Source of the DNA: Zoogloea dura
GTDB taxonomy: Bacteria; Pseudomonadota; Gammaproteobacteria; Burkholderiales; Rhodocyclaceae
Assembly (NCBI RefSeq): GCF_012927165.1
Contig: NZ_JABBGA010000016.1
Coordinates: 57,152-121,151, forward strand
Direction of reading: 5' to 3'
Length of the DNA stretch: 64,000 nucleotides
The notes beneath the pieces were generated by a model that was given only the letters and a program-made list of their open reading frames with translations, was not told where the DNA came from and ran no database searches. Below, piece by piece: positions 20,186 to 28,967 of this stretch (within the stretch, counting starts at the first letter, position 1; each line of letters starts with the position of its first letter). The position numbers and the translations under genes were made by a program.

Positions 20186-21585
20186 GGTGACTCCCGGCGT
20201 TGTGCTTCCATCTTCAGGTGACTCACGATCTGGCGGAATTTGCCGTTGCGGGTGCGCTCGATACCGGGCACCCGTTCGAGTTCGATGCGGACCTCGCGGC
20301 CCAGGCGCTCCTGCGCCCGGGTGAGCAGCAGTTGCCCGGTGCGCGCGGTGAAGTCGGGGCCGGCGACGATGCGGATGCGCACGTAGTCCAGGCGTTCCTG
20401 GACGACCTGGGCCTCGATCAGCCCGGGCAGCCCGGAGAAAATCCAGTCGAGCATCACCACGTGGGTCCCGTCCGGCGTGCGGATCGCGTCGTCGACGCGC
20501 CCCAGCACCCGCTCGACGACCCGGAAGCTGCGGCCGCAGGGGCATTGGTAATCGGGGTCGGCCGGCACCACCATGTCGTCCGCGCGGTAGCGCAGCAGCG
20601 GCATGCACTGGTTGCCGAAGCCGGTGCCGATGAGATTGGCGGTGCCGTCGCCGTTGTCCTCGAACTCGACCAGGCCGTAGTCCTCCATCACGTGGTAATT
20701 GCCATGCTCGCAGGTGCCGATGGCGGCGACCCGCTCGAAGGCGCCATACCAGTCGAAGACCGGGCAGCCGAAGCGTTCCGAGATGATCCGCCGGTCTTCC
20801 GGGGAGAGCGTCTCGGACGAGGTCACGATGCCCTTCAGCGCGCGGCCGCGGTAGCGCTCGTCCAGGTCCTCGAGCAGGCGCGCCAGGAAGCTCACCGAGG
20901 AGGGGTAGGCCTGCAGCATCACCGGATCGAACTCGGCCAGCGCATCCAGGTAGGCCATGCCGTTGTCGCGGTTGAGGTGGTAGGACGACAGCATCAGCAT
21001 GTTGTCGTGGCGGTTGATCCGCCACAGGGGCCCGCCCGTCTGACGGCGCGGAATGATCGGGTCGCCGCGCAGCCAGGCGCGGCGGTCGCCGGGGCGGTAG
21101 CCGGCCCAGGTGGCCTGGCGGTCCACGAAGGCCTGCTCGAAAGCGATCGACGTGCGGTCGCGCCAGCCGGGCATGGCCCGCCCGGTGGTGCCGCTGGTGG
21201 AGCCCTTGAAGCGCGGCCACGGGGCATTCCCGGCGAGCATCGCCGTGCCGGCTTCGATCACCTCCGGCTTGGTCAGGACGGGCAGCTGGCGCAAGTCTTC
21301 GAGGCTGCGCCAGCCTGACGGGTCGATGTTCAGGCGGCCGAACAGTGCCCGGTAGTACGGGACGTGGCGGGCCGCGTGGCTGGCAAGCTGGCGCATCTGC
21401 TCGAGCTGCCAGGTTTCCCAGGTGCTGCGCGGCAGCCACTGGCTGACCGAGATCTCGCCAGCGACCCGGTGCAGGGCCCGGCGCCCGGTGACCAGCCGGC
21501 GCAGTCCGGCCTGCAGGCTCAGGAGCTGCTCCTGCAGGCCTACCGGCGCATTCTGGTAGAGGGCGGAACGACAGGACAGGATCAT
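20173..21585 (-). CDS. CapK/phenylacetate-CoA ligase-like adenylate-forming protein, copy 1
   Basis: The protein has 470 residues. The AMP-binding loop is FKGSTSGTTGRAMPG, with YGAFERVAAIGTCEHGNYHVMEDYG and a metal-like CPCGRSFRVVERVLGRVDD further on, typical of the CapK/PaaK group. In polysaccharide operons these proteins are thought to activate an acid for acylation of the polymer. ATG at 21585 overlaps the glycosyltransferase stop (ATGA), and the end overlaps the heparinase-like start. A second divergent copy lies at 22672-24126. Confidence 0.85.
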   Translation of the reverse strand: MILSCRSALYQNAPVGLQEQLLSLQAGLRRLVTGRRALHRVAGEISVSQWLPRSTWETWQLEQMRQLASHAARHVPYYRALFGRLNIDPSGWRSLEDLRQLPVLTKPEVIEAGTAMLAGNAPWPRFKGSTSGTTGRAMPGWRDRTSIAFEQAFVDRQATWAGYRPGDRRAWLRGDPIIPRRQTGGPLWRINRHDNMLMLSSYHLNRDNGMAYLDALAEFDPVMLQAYPSSVSFLARLLEDLDERYRGRALKGIVTSSETLSPEDRRIISERFGCPVFDWYGAFERVAAIGTCEHGNYHVMEDYGLVEFEDNGDGTANLIGTGFGNQCMPLLRYRADDMVVPADPDYQCPCGRSFRVVERVLGRVDDAIRTPDGTHVVMLDWIFSGLPGLIEAQVVQERLDYVRIRIVAGPDFTARTGQLLLTRAQERLGREVRIELERVPGIERTRNGKFRQIVSHLKMEAQRRESPWQV

Positions 21586-22682
21586 GCGCGCCGTTCTCCG
21601 CGGCCGCCGGCGTGTGCCTCGAGGCATTGCCAGGCTTCCTCCAGGAGGCCGCGGACCCGCTCGACACCGAAGCCGGCCAGCACCCGCGCCTGGCCGGTGG
21701 CGCCCATGCGCCGGGCGCCTGCCGGGTCGTCGAGCAGCACGGCCAGGGCGCGGGCCAGGTCGGCCTCGTCGTCGGGGGCGTGGAGGATGCCGTTGTCGCC
21801 CTCGCTCACCACCTGGGGAATGCCGCCGACACGGCTGGCCACTACCGGCAGCCCGGCGGCCTGGGCCTCGAGCAGGGCCATTGGCAGGCCCTCGAAGCGG
21901 GACGGCAGCACGAAGACCCCGGCGCGGGCCAGGCAGCCCGCCTTGGCGTCGCCGGCAACCCAGCCGGGGAGCTCGATCAGGTCGGCCACGCCGGCCGCTG
22001 CGGCGGCCTGGCGGACAGCGCCTTGGTCGCCTTCGCCGGCAAGCACGGCGCGCAGGCCGGGGTGGCTTGCGCGCAGGCGGGCGAGGGCCTTGAGCAGCAC
22101 GAAGACGCCCTTGTCCGCCTCGAGGCGGCCCAGGAACAGCAGGGTCTGCGGCTCGCGCACGATGCCGGCGGGCAGGCGGGCCGGCAGCACCGGGTTGGGC
22201 AGCACGCGGATGTCGGGGTGGCCGACCTCGCGGCGCAGCCACTCCGCCCAGCTGTCGGAGAGCACGAAGACGATCCGGGCGCCGCGCAGGGTGCGGCGCA
22301 GCCAGGCTTTCTCGAGGGGTGAGCAGCCTGCGTGGTAGCGGTCGAAGGCGCCGCCGTGGAGGTGGAACACATAGGGCTTGCCGGCCAGCCGGGCGAGGGC
22401 CAGGAACAGGCTCTTGCGGCGGAAGCTGGCATTCGAGGCGGAGTGAGCGTGCACCGCGCCGACCTGCCCGCCGAGGAGCAGGCCGATGAAGCGCAGCAGG
22501 GCCAGGCCCAGGGCACCCAGCTTGTGCAGGGTGCTGCCATCCACGTAGGTGGCCAGCAGCCTGACCGGCCGTCCGCCGAACAGCCCGGCGTCCTGCCACA
22601 CCCGCAGCACCGAGGCAATGCCGCCGCGGGCGCCGCTGTCGGGGCCGAGCATGACCAGGGCAGCGTGTTGATCAGACGGCAC
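21582..22682 (-). CDS. Glycosyltransferase family 4 protein
   Basis: This 366-residue GT-B enzyme has an N-terminal donor-independent half (LGPDSGARGGIASVLRVW...HAHSASNASFRRKS). The C-terminal GT4 half has LFLGRLEADKGVFVLLKALARL and the E-x7-E-like PSRFEGLPMALLEAQAAGLPVV. The frame is open to 22718, but GTG at 22682 is preferred: GGGAGG sits six bases before it, and it then overlaps the upstream stop by 11 bases, like other joints in this operon. It would add a sugar to the lipid-linked repeat unit in the cytoplasm. Confidence 0.87.
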   Translation of the reverse strand: MPSDQHAALVMLGPDSGARGGIASVLRVWQDAGLFGGRPVRLLATYVDGSTLHKLGALGLALLRFIGLLLGGQVGAVHAHSASNASFRRKSLFLALARLAGKPYVFHLHGGAFDRYHAGCSPLEKAWLRRTLRGARIVFVLSDSWAEWLRREVGHPDIRVLPNPVLPARLPAGIVREPQTLLFLGRLEADKGVFVLLKALARLRASHPGLRAVLAGEGDQGAVRQAAAAAGVADLIELPGWVAGDAKAGCLARAGVFVLPSRFEGLPMALLEAQAAGLPVVASRVGGIPQVVSEGDNGILHAPDDEADLARALAVLLDDPAGARRMGATGQARVLAGFGVERVRGLLEEAWQCLEAHAGGRGERRA

Positions 22683-24126
22683 GCGGAGCCTCCCCGGCGG
22701 TGGTGACGGGCTGCGCATCGGCCCCGATGTGCTGGATCATCAGGCGGCGCTTGCCGCGCGCCGTGCGGGGAATGTGGCTGACCACCTCGAGGGTCGGCTC
22801 GACGCAGCCCAGCAGCTTGACCCGGAAGTAGTTGTCGAGCACGGCCAGCACGTGGTCGGGCAGCGGGGTGGCGGATTGCAGGCGCACCACCAGCTGGCCC
22901 GGGGTGAATTGTTCGTACTGGCTGGCCTCCACGTGCAGGAACTCGGGCGGGCGCAGGCCACCCAGGGACGCCACGGGAATGCGGCGGCCGTCGGCCCCCA
23001 CGAAGAAGTCATTGTTGCGGCCGTCGATCCGTTCCAGGACCCGGTAGCCGGGCAGCTGGGGATGTTCCGGGCCGTCCGACCAGGCGGCCAGGTCGCCGGT
23101 GCGATAGCGGATGAAGGGCATCACCCGGTTGTCGAAGCCGGTGGCCACCACCTCGCCCTGGATGCCGGCCTCGGTGATGGGCTGGCCGTTCTCGTCGATC
23201 AGTTCGACGTGGCCATACAGCGGCCACACGAAGTAGCGGTGGTCGTCGGGCATCGAGCCGGCCATCACGGCACGCTCGGAGTGGCCGTAGTGCACCAGCA
23301 CCGGGCAGTCGAAGACCTTCTCGATCAGCGCGATCATGTCCGGCTCGGCGCTCTCGGAGAACAGCTGCACGCCGCGGATGGCGTCGGAGAAGCGCGCATC
23401 CGGGTTGAAGTCCAGCCAGCGGGCGAGTTCATAGACCGCCGAGGAGTAGCCCTGGATGAAGCTCACCTTGTGCGCGATGGCCGCCTCCACATGGCGCGCC
23501 ATATAGGTGTCGCCGAGGTGGTTGGGGCTGATCCACAGCATCCGCTTGATCGGCTCGTAGCTCCACAGGGGGCCGCTGTCGGCGGCCGAGCCGCGCACGT
23601 TGCGGCCGCGCAGCGACAGCACCACGTCCTTGCGGGTCAGGCCGATGCGCTGGCTGTAGGCTTCGATGTAGGCGTTCTCCTTGGCGCGGGAGACCCCCTT
23701 GTGCAGGAAGAAGCGGAAGGGCTCGGCCACCGAGCCGCTGGTCTGCATCGGCAGCCGTTCAGCCGGCGTGCAGCCGCTGGACAGGTAGTCCTGGGGGGCC
23801 CGTTTGTAGTCCAGCTTGGTCATCAGCGGAAACAGGGCGAGCCATTCCTCGGCCGGCATGTCGGTCAGCAGCTGGGCGGCGATGGCGGCATAGGCCGGCA
23901 CCGTCTGTGCCGCCCACTGCAGGGTTTCGCGCAGGCGCGCCTCGCCGAGGCTGCGTAGCTCCTCCGGGCGATCCAGGCCGGCCTCCTGCCGGTAGCGGGG
24001 GTAGTCCCGGCCATGGCGGAGGGTGTCCGGCAGGAGTCCATACACCCGGCCCAGCGGTTCCTTGATCCATTGCGGCGCGTCCATGTAGCGCTTGAGCCAG
24101 CGGTAGCCCCAGTCTTCCAGTCCCAT
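22672..24126 (-). CDS. CapK/phenylacetate-CoA ligase-like adenylate-forming protein, copy 2
   Basis: The protein has 484 residues. The ATP-binding loop is MQTSGSVAEPFRFF, a degenerate form of the usual STSGTTG loop. VHYGHSERAVMAGSMPDDHRYFVWPLYG and FIRYRTGDLAAW follow, and the C-terminus is IPRTARGKRRLMIQHI, whose GKRR sits where the ligase lysine lies. It is distantly related to copy 1. ATG at 24126 is chosen over the in-frame ATG at 24159, which would run into the WecG-like gene. Two ligases in one operon suggest activation of two different acids or a two-step acyl transfer. Confidence 0.82.
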   Translation of the reverse strand: MGLEDWGYRWLKRYMDAPQWIKEPLGRVYGLLPDTLRHGRDYPRYRQEAGLDRPEELRSLGEARLRETLQWAAQTVPAYAAIAAQLLTDMPAEEWLALFPLMTKLDYKRAPQDYLSSGCTPAERLPMQTSGSVAEPFRFFLHKGVSRAKENAYIEAYSQRIGLTRKDVVLSLRGRNVRGSAADSGPLWSYEPIKRMLWISPNHLGDTYMARHVEAAIAHKVSFIQGYSSAVYELARWLDFNPDARFSDAIRGVQLFSESAEPDMIALIEKVFDCPVLVHYGHSERAVMAGSMPDDHRYFVWPLYGHVELIDENGQPITEAGIQGEVVATGFDNRVMPFIRYRTGDLAAWSDGPEHPQLPGYRVLERIDGRNNDFFVGADGRRIPVASLGGLRPPEFLHVEASQYEQFTPGQLVVRLQSATPLPDHVLAVLDNYFRVKLLGCVEPTLEVVSHIPRTARGKRRLMIQHIGADAQPVTTAGEAPRAV

Positions 24127-24143
24127 ATGTGATCCCGTTGTGC

Positions 24144-24896
24144 TCAGCGTTTGATCCATTCGCGGGCGAACAGCGCCACGAAAGCCATGTCGTCGATGAA
24201 GTAGCGGCGGAACATCCGGCGCGGTTCCTGCAGGAAGCGGTAGAACCACTCCAGGCCGGCTTTCTGCATCCATAGCGGGGCGCGCCTGACACGGCCGGTG
24301 GCCACATCGAAGGTGCCGCCCACGCCCATTGCAAAGGGTACCTTCATGGCGTCCTGGTGGCGGGCCAGGAAGGCTTCCTTCTTGGGCGAGCTGATGGCCA
24401 CAAAGAGGATGTCCGGGCGGGTCTCGCCGATGGCGGCGGCAACCTCGGCCTCCTCCTCGGGGCGCCAGTAGCCGTTGCGGTAGCCGGCCACCACCAGGCC
24501 CGGGTAGCGCGCCGGGTAGATCTGGGCGACCCGGCTGACCACTTCCTCCCGGGCGCCGAGCAGGAAGACCCGCCAGCCCTTGTCGGCCGAGCGCTTCATC
24601 AGGGACTCGAACAGGTCGACCCCGGTGACCCGTTCCTTGAGCGGCTTGCCCAGCAGGCGCGAGGCCCACACCACGGGCATCCCGTCAGCGTTGATCAGGT
24701 CGCAGCCGTTGATGATCTGGCGCAGCTCGCCGTCCCGGTTGGCCTTGACGATCTTGTCCACATTCACGACCACGTGCTGGTGAGGCTTGCCGGAATGGAT
24801 GAAGCCCTCGATCACGCCCAGGGTTTCTTCCATGTCCAGGTTGTCCACTTCACAACCCATCATCTGAATTCTCATCGTGAGGTCTCTTGTTGTCAT
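24144..24896 (-). CDS. WecG/TagA/CpsF family glycosyltransferase
   Basis: This 250-residue GT26 enzyme has HVVVNVDKIVKANRD, NADGMPVVWASRLLGKPLKERVTGVDL, RVFLLGA and ILFVAISSPKKEAFLARH...GVGGTFDVATGRVRRAP. These are the ordered motifs of the family, which adds N-acetylmannosamine-type sugars to lipid-linked intermediates. ATG at 24896 shares ATGA with the upstream stop. A second in-frame ATG at 24875 fits the family N-terminus (MRIQMMGCEVDNL) and is a real alternative. It is part of the exopolysaccharide operon. Confidence 0.9.
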   Translation of the reverse strand: MTTRDLTMRIQMMGCEVDNLDMEETLGVIEGFIHSGKPHQHVVVNVDKIVKANRDGELRQIINGCDLINADGMPVVWASRLLGKPLKERVTGVDLFESLMKRSADKGWRVFLLGAREEVVSRVAQIYPARYPGLVVAGYRNGYWRPEEEAEVAAAIGETRPDILFVAISSPKKEAFLARHQDAMKVPFAMGVGGTFDVATGRVRRAPLWMQKAGLEWFYRFLQEPRRMFRRYFIDDMAFVALFAREWIKR

Positions 24897-26482
24897 TTGT
24901 CTTGGCGCCGGTGGCTGGCTTCGTGCAAGGTCGCACGACGCAACGCGGCAGCGGGTTGAGACAGGCGGGAACGCCGGATCAGGAAGTCGAAGGCGGTCAG
25001 GCCTGCTTCATGGCTCAGGGTGTGAATGCAGGCGATGCCGGGGAGCCAGCCCGGGTCGATGCGTCTTTCGGTGCTTTCCACGTATTCCGTCGGGGTCAGC
25101 CGCTCGATGCGGCGGAGCACCAGGGCATGGCCGTATTCCGGCACGCAGACCTGGGCCGGCCGCAGCAGCCGGCCGCCGTGGCGGAACAGCGGGCCGGCCG
25201 GGCGCGCCACGCGGGCGTCGGACACCACCGGGTTGGCGGCGTGGGGCTCCCACGGGCCCAGCGGGGAAGGCGCGTGGAAGGCATGCAGTTCGTCGTGCTT
25301 GTCGGCGCCGGGCTCGCTGACGTTGCCCAGCAGCCACCAGCGGCCGCCATGGGCGAACACGGTTGCGTCCACCAGGTCGATGCCGGTGAGCAGGTCCACC
25401 GCCTTCTCCCAGCGGTCCGGCATGCCGGTGCAGCGATACAGTTCGACGGTCCGGTTGGAGCCGCTTTCCGGGACCATCCAGAGCGCGCCTTCCCACCAGA
25501 ACAGGAAGGGGTAGGACAGGTGCCAAGGACGGGCCATCACCGGCACCGGCTGTTCCCAGCTGCCGTCCGGATACACCCGGATGGCCTTGAGGGTGCCCCG
25601 CCCTTCGGCGTAGATCACTTCTTCGATGAACACCCACCAGCCCCGGTCGGCCGCCGGCCAGACCATCGGGTCGGCCCAGAAGCGGTCGGACGGCGGCAGG
25701 ATCAGGCGGGCCTGGGCCGGGTCGAGGCAGACCTCGTTGCCGAAGGCCAGGGCGATGCCCCACTGGTCGCGCGACACGGCCTTGCGGAGGGCTCGCCGGG
25801 CGGTGTGGCGGAGCATCGCGCCGAGGCGGCTGGAGGCGCCGGTCGAGGCCGTCGGGGCGGTGCAGGGAAGGGGGGCGCGCGCCGTCGCCGGATTGCCGCC
25901 GCGGGCCAGGCGCAGCAGGGCGCGGCGCAGCATGCCCATGCCTTTGGCGATGGCGCGGTGGCGGTTGCGGCGGATCGAGAAGTTGCAGGCGGCGCCCAAG
26001 GAGGCGTCGAGGGTCTCGCCGCTGCGCAGCGCGCGCAGCCGGATGGTGGTGGTGTCCGAGCCCTGGACCACCGGCCGGGCGCCGGCCAGCGGGTGGATGG
26101 CCGGTAGGCCGTCCAGCTCCAGGGACCATTGGTGGGACGGGCCGCCGCACAGGCCATCGGCGCCCTGCCGGAGATCCAGCAGCACGTCGCAGTGCAGGTC
26201 GGCCAGCCAGGTCTGGGCCTGGGCGGCGCTGGGGTCGGCCTGGCGCCAGACCGGCAGCCCCTCGGCGCCCTGCAGCGGGCCATGGCGGAACAGGGAGGCG
26301 CCGCGGTCGAACAGCAGGCCGTCGATGCGTTCGGCGAGGTCGGGGCCGGGCAGGGCCTGCTGGCTGCGCAGCACCCCCACCAGGCGCAGTTCGTCGGCCG
26401 CCGCGCAGAGCTTCAGCAGGCGGCCGATCCAGGCTGGCAGGGGGCCGTCGGGCAGGTAGATGGCGAACCGCAGGGGCGTCAT
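24893..26482 (-). CDS. Two-part protein: formyltransferase-like N-terminus plus GIPC-transferase-like beta-propeller
   Basis: The protein has 529 residues. The first 200 or so resemble a formyltransferase-type Rossmann region (LHCDVLLDLRQG, GLPAIHPLAGA) but lack an obvious catalytic N-H-D triad. The second part (about 240-500) has WADPMVWPAADRGWWVFIEEV, LSYPFLFWWEGALWMVPESG and LVDATVFAHGGRWWLLGN, the blade repeats seen in glucosamine inositolphosphorylceramide transferase-like N-terminal domains. Similar two-part proteins are known to me from exopolysaccharide clusters, without a proven activity. It overlaps its neighbours on both sides by four bases. Confidence 0.7.
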   Translation of the reverse strand: MTPLRFAIYLPDGPLPAWIGRLLKLCAAADELRLVGVLRSQQALPGPDLAERIDGLLFDRGASLFRHGPLQGAEGLPVWRQADPSAAQAQTWLADLHCDVLLDLRQGADGLCGGPSHQWSLELDGLPAIHPLAGARPVVQGSDTTTIRLRALRSGETLDASLGAACNFSIRRNRHRAIAKGMGMLRRALLRLARGGNPATARAPLPCTAPTASTGASSRLGAMLRHTARRALRKAVSRDQWGIALAFGNEVCLDPAQARLILPPSDRFWADPMVWPAADRGWWVFIEEVIYAEGRGTLKAIRVYPDGSWEQPVPVMARPWHLSYPFLFWWEGALWMVPESGSNRTVELYRCTGMPDRWEKAVDLLTGIDLVDATVFAHGGRWWLLGNVSEPGADKHDELHAFHAPSPLGPWEPHAANPVVSDARVARPAGPLFRHGGRLLRPAQVCVPEYGHALVLRRIERLTPTEYVESTERRIDPGWLPGIACIHTLSHEAGLTAFDFLIRRSRLSQPAAALRRATLHEASHRRQDK

Positions 26483-27732
26483 GCGAATACCTCAGGAGCC
26501 CGGCGCAGCACGGCCCGGCGCAGCAGCAGGTTGCGGAACAGGGTGGCGCCCAGCAGCACGCCGAACAGGCCCTGGACGGCCACGGCGCCGCGCGGCAGCA
26601 GCACCATCACGCCGGTGCAGGCCGCTGCGAAGAGGGCTAGGGAGGCCAGGTTCACCTGCAGCGGCAGGCGTGTCTCCTCGATGGTCTGCAGGTAGTTGGC
26701 TTCGGGCAGGACCAGCTGGCCGACGTAGAAGCTGGCCAGCTGCAGCATGAAGATCAGGCTGGCTCCGGCCAGGCTGAGGTCGGGCCGTTCGCCCCAGCTG
26801 GCCATTCCGGTCCAGGCAAGCGCAGCCACCACGGTGAGGCCGCTGTTCACCCGGAAGAGGCTGCGCCGCAGCGCCTCCAGCAAGGCCCTGGCTTCCGCCG
26901 CGCCCTGCTGCCGCAGTGCCCGCGCCAGGGCTGGCAGGGCGTTGAAGCTGAGGGCGCGCGGGAACAGCAGGAGCACGCTGGTCAGGCTGCCGATGAGGGC
27001 CACCAGGCCGCCGTAGCGTTCGCCGGCGAGCTGTACCGTGAGCGGCACCAGGATCATCGACATGCCGCCGCTGACCAGGTTGAGCGTGGCCTGCTCGGCG
27101 GCGGTGCGGGCACTGCCGCGGGGCAGGGCCGCAGGGTTGCCCGCGGCGTTGCCCGCGGCGCGGCTGCGCAGGGCCAGCAGCACCAGGCCGGCCAGCCCGA
27201 GCAGGGCGGTGGGCAGGGCGAAGGCGGCGTAGGCCATCACCGGCTGCCGTGCGCCCAGGCCCAGCAGCCCGGCGCCGAGCGCGGCGACAAGCAGCGTTTC
27301 CAGCACCAGCAGGATGCGGTAGTGGCCGAGGGCCAGGCCGAAATGGCGGATCAGGGTGTAGGCCGTCCAGCCGGCCAGCAGCAGGGCCGTCCAGCCGGGC
27401 TCGAAGACCCAGCCGAGGCTGGCCAGCAGAGGCAGGGGCAGGCAGGCCAGCAGGGTGAACAGCAGGGCGCCGCGGGCCAGGCCGAACATCACCGGGGCGA
27501 CCTGGCCCGGCGCGGCCACCGGTACCCGGGCCAGCACCAGGGCCGACCAGCCGACCGCCGAGAAGAGGCCCAGCATCATGGCGATGGACAGATCATTGGC
27601 GAAGCGCCCCAAGGCTTCGGTGCCGCAGGCCAGCTGCACCAGGGCCAGGTGCACCAGGCGCTGGCCACCGGGGGCGGCGGTGACGGCGAGCACCTCGAAG
27701 CGGCGCAGCAGCTGTGTCATGCGCGGGCTCAT
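26479..27732 (-). CDS. Polysaccharide flippase-like (Wzx/MOP) membrane protein
   Basis: This 417-residue protein has about 12 hydrophobic segments. Motifs such as QATLNLVSGGMSMILVPLTVQLAGERYGGLVALIGSLTSVLLLF and conserved prolines agree with the MOP flippase fold. It would move the lipid-linked repeat unit across the inner membrane. ATG at 27732 overlaps the polymerase stop as ATGA. The reading frame runs on to 28869, but that part is a shadow of the polymerase gene. Sequence identity to characterised Wzx proteins is usually low, so the call rests on topology and context. Confidence 0.72.
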   Translation of the reverse strand: MSPRMTQLLRRFEVLAVTAAPGGQRLVHLALVQLACGTEALGRFANDLSIAMMLGLFSAVGWSALVLARVPVAAPGQVAPVMFGLARGALLFTLLACLPLPLLASLGWVFEPGWTALLLAGWTAYTLIRHFGLALGHYRILLVLETLLVAALGAGLLGLGARQPVMAYAAFALPTALLGLAGLVLLALRSRAAGNAAGNPAALPRGSARTAAEQATLNLVSGGMSMILVPLTVQLAGERYGGLVALIGSLTSVLLLFPRALSFNALPALARALRQQGAAEARALLEALRRSLFRVNSGLTVVAALAWTGMASWGERPDLSLAGASLIFMLQLASFYVGQLVLPEANYLQTIEETRLPLQVNLASLALFAAACTGVMVLLPRGAVAVQGLFGVLLGATLFRNLLLRRAVLRRAPEVFA

Positions 27733-28967
27733 CGTGCTGCCTCCGCGGCGGCGCGGCTGCGCATCCAGGCATCGGCGGCGGCGAGCAGGGCGAGGGGCAT
27801 CAGCAGGCTGGCCTGGGGGCGGAACATGATGCCGTTGCTGAAGGCGGTGGAGGCTACCAGGGCTGCCAGCAGCGGCGCCGCCACGCCGGGCGGGAAGAGG
27901 CGCGCCCACAGGGCGAGCAGGCCGAGCACGCAGCCCAGGCCGATCACGCCCTGCTGGTTGAGCAGGCGGATGAAGTCGTTGTGGGAGTCCTTGGCGCTCC
28001 ACCACCACACTTCCGAGACGATCCAGTCGGAGCCCTCGCCGTGGCCGAAGAGCCATTCGAGCAGGTTGCTGCCGGCCAGGATGTCCCACTTTTCGGCCCA
28101 CATCGAGACCCGCCCGGAGGACAGCTCCACCATCTCGTCCCAGGTGGGGATGTGCACCAGGCCTAACAGCAGCGGCACGAAGGCGATGGCGAGTCCCAGC
28201 GCCAGTGCCACGAACAGCACGATGGGCAGCAGGCGCCAGCGCTGCAGCCCGTACACCAGTCCGAAGGCGGCGGCGGCCACCATGGAGGTGCGGACCCCCC
28301 AGCCGATGAAGACCAGCACGAAGGAGCAGACCATCAGCGCCAGCAGCAGGCGCCGGCCCATGTGGCCCGCCTCGAACATGTAGAGCGACAGGCCGGCGCA
28401 CACCACCATCAGGTAGGAGCTGGTGTGCAGCGAGGCAAAATAGACCGGCCAATACACCTCGCCACCCCGGTTCAGGGCGGGTGGGAAGAAGACCAGCCCG
28501 AACACCACGCCCAGCCACACCAGGCCCAGGGTGCTGCGCATGAGCTGGATCACCAGTGCCGCTTGCCGCTCGAAGATCCGCAGCAGGACCACCGACATGA
28601 GCAGGGGGGTGACGATCTTCAGGTACTCGAAGACCGCGGTGCCGAGGTTCATCCCGGTCAGCACCTCGGTGAGGATGAAGCTCACCAGCCCGAGGGGCAC
28701 GCCCACCAGCACCAGCGGGCTGCGGCGCAGGATCTCGTCGGCGTAGGTGATGAGGCCGATCAGGATGGTGCCGAGCATGGAGGCATCGGCGAGCCGGTTG
28801 TAGATCGATTCGCTGTGCGGGTCCACCACCGGCTGGACCAGCATGAAGGCCACCGCCAGCTTGAGCCACAGGCTGCCGAACAGGGCGATCGCCAGCCCGC
28901 GGGCGACCCGGAGATCCGGGGCCTGGGGCGTGCAGGCTGCAGGAGGGGCGCAGAGGGCGGCGTTCAT
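27729..28967 (-). CDS. O-antigen polymerase/ligase-like (Wzy) membrane protein
   Basis: This 412-residue protein has about 10-12 hydrophobic segments. A large loop contains GGEVYWPVYFASLHTSSYLMV, and a later segment reads WLFGHGEGSDWIVSEVWWWSAKDSHNDFIRLLNQQGVIGL. The SHNDFIRLL-type motif after a periplasmic loop is characteristic of the Wzy_C/O-antigen ligase superfamily. It would polymerise repeat units on the periplasmic side. Its ATG shares one base with the EpsG stop (TGATG). Confidence 0.82.
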   Translation of the reverse strand: MNAALCAPPAACTPQAPDLRVARGLAIALFGSLWLKLAVAFMLVQPVVDPHSESIYNRLADASMLGTILIGLITYADEILRRSPLVLVGVPLGLVSFILTEVLTGMNLGTAVFEYLKIVTPLLMSVVLLRIFERQAALVIQLMRSTLGLVWLGVVFGLVFFPPALNRGGEVYWPVYFASLHTSSYLMVVCAGLSLYMFEAGHMGRRLLLALMVCSFVLVFIGWGVRTSMVAAAAFGLVYGLQRWRLLPIVLFVALALGLAIAFVPLLLGLVHIPTWDEMVELSSGRVSMWAEKWDILAGSNLLEWLFGHGEGSDWIVSEVWWWSAKDSHNDFIRLLNQQGVIGLGCVLGLLALWARLFPPGVAAPLLAALVASTAFSNGIMFRPQASLLMPLALLAAADAWMRSRAAAEAAR

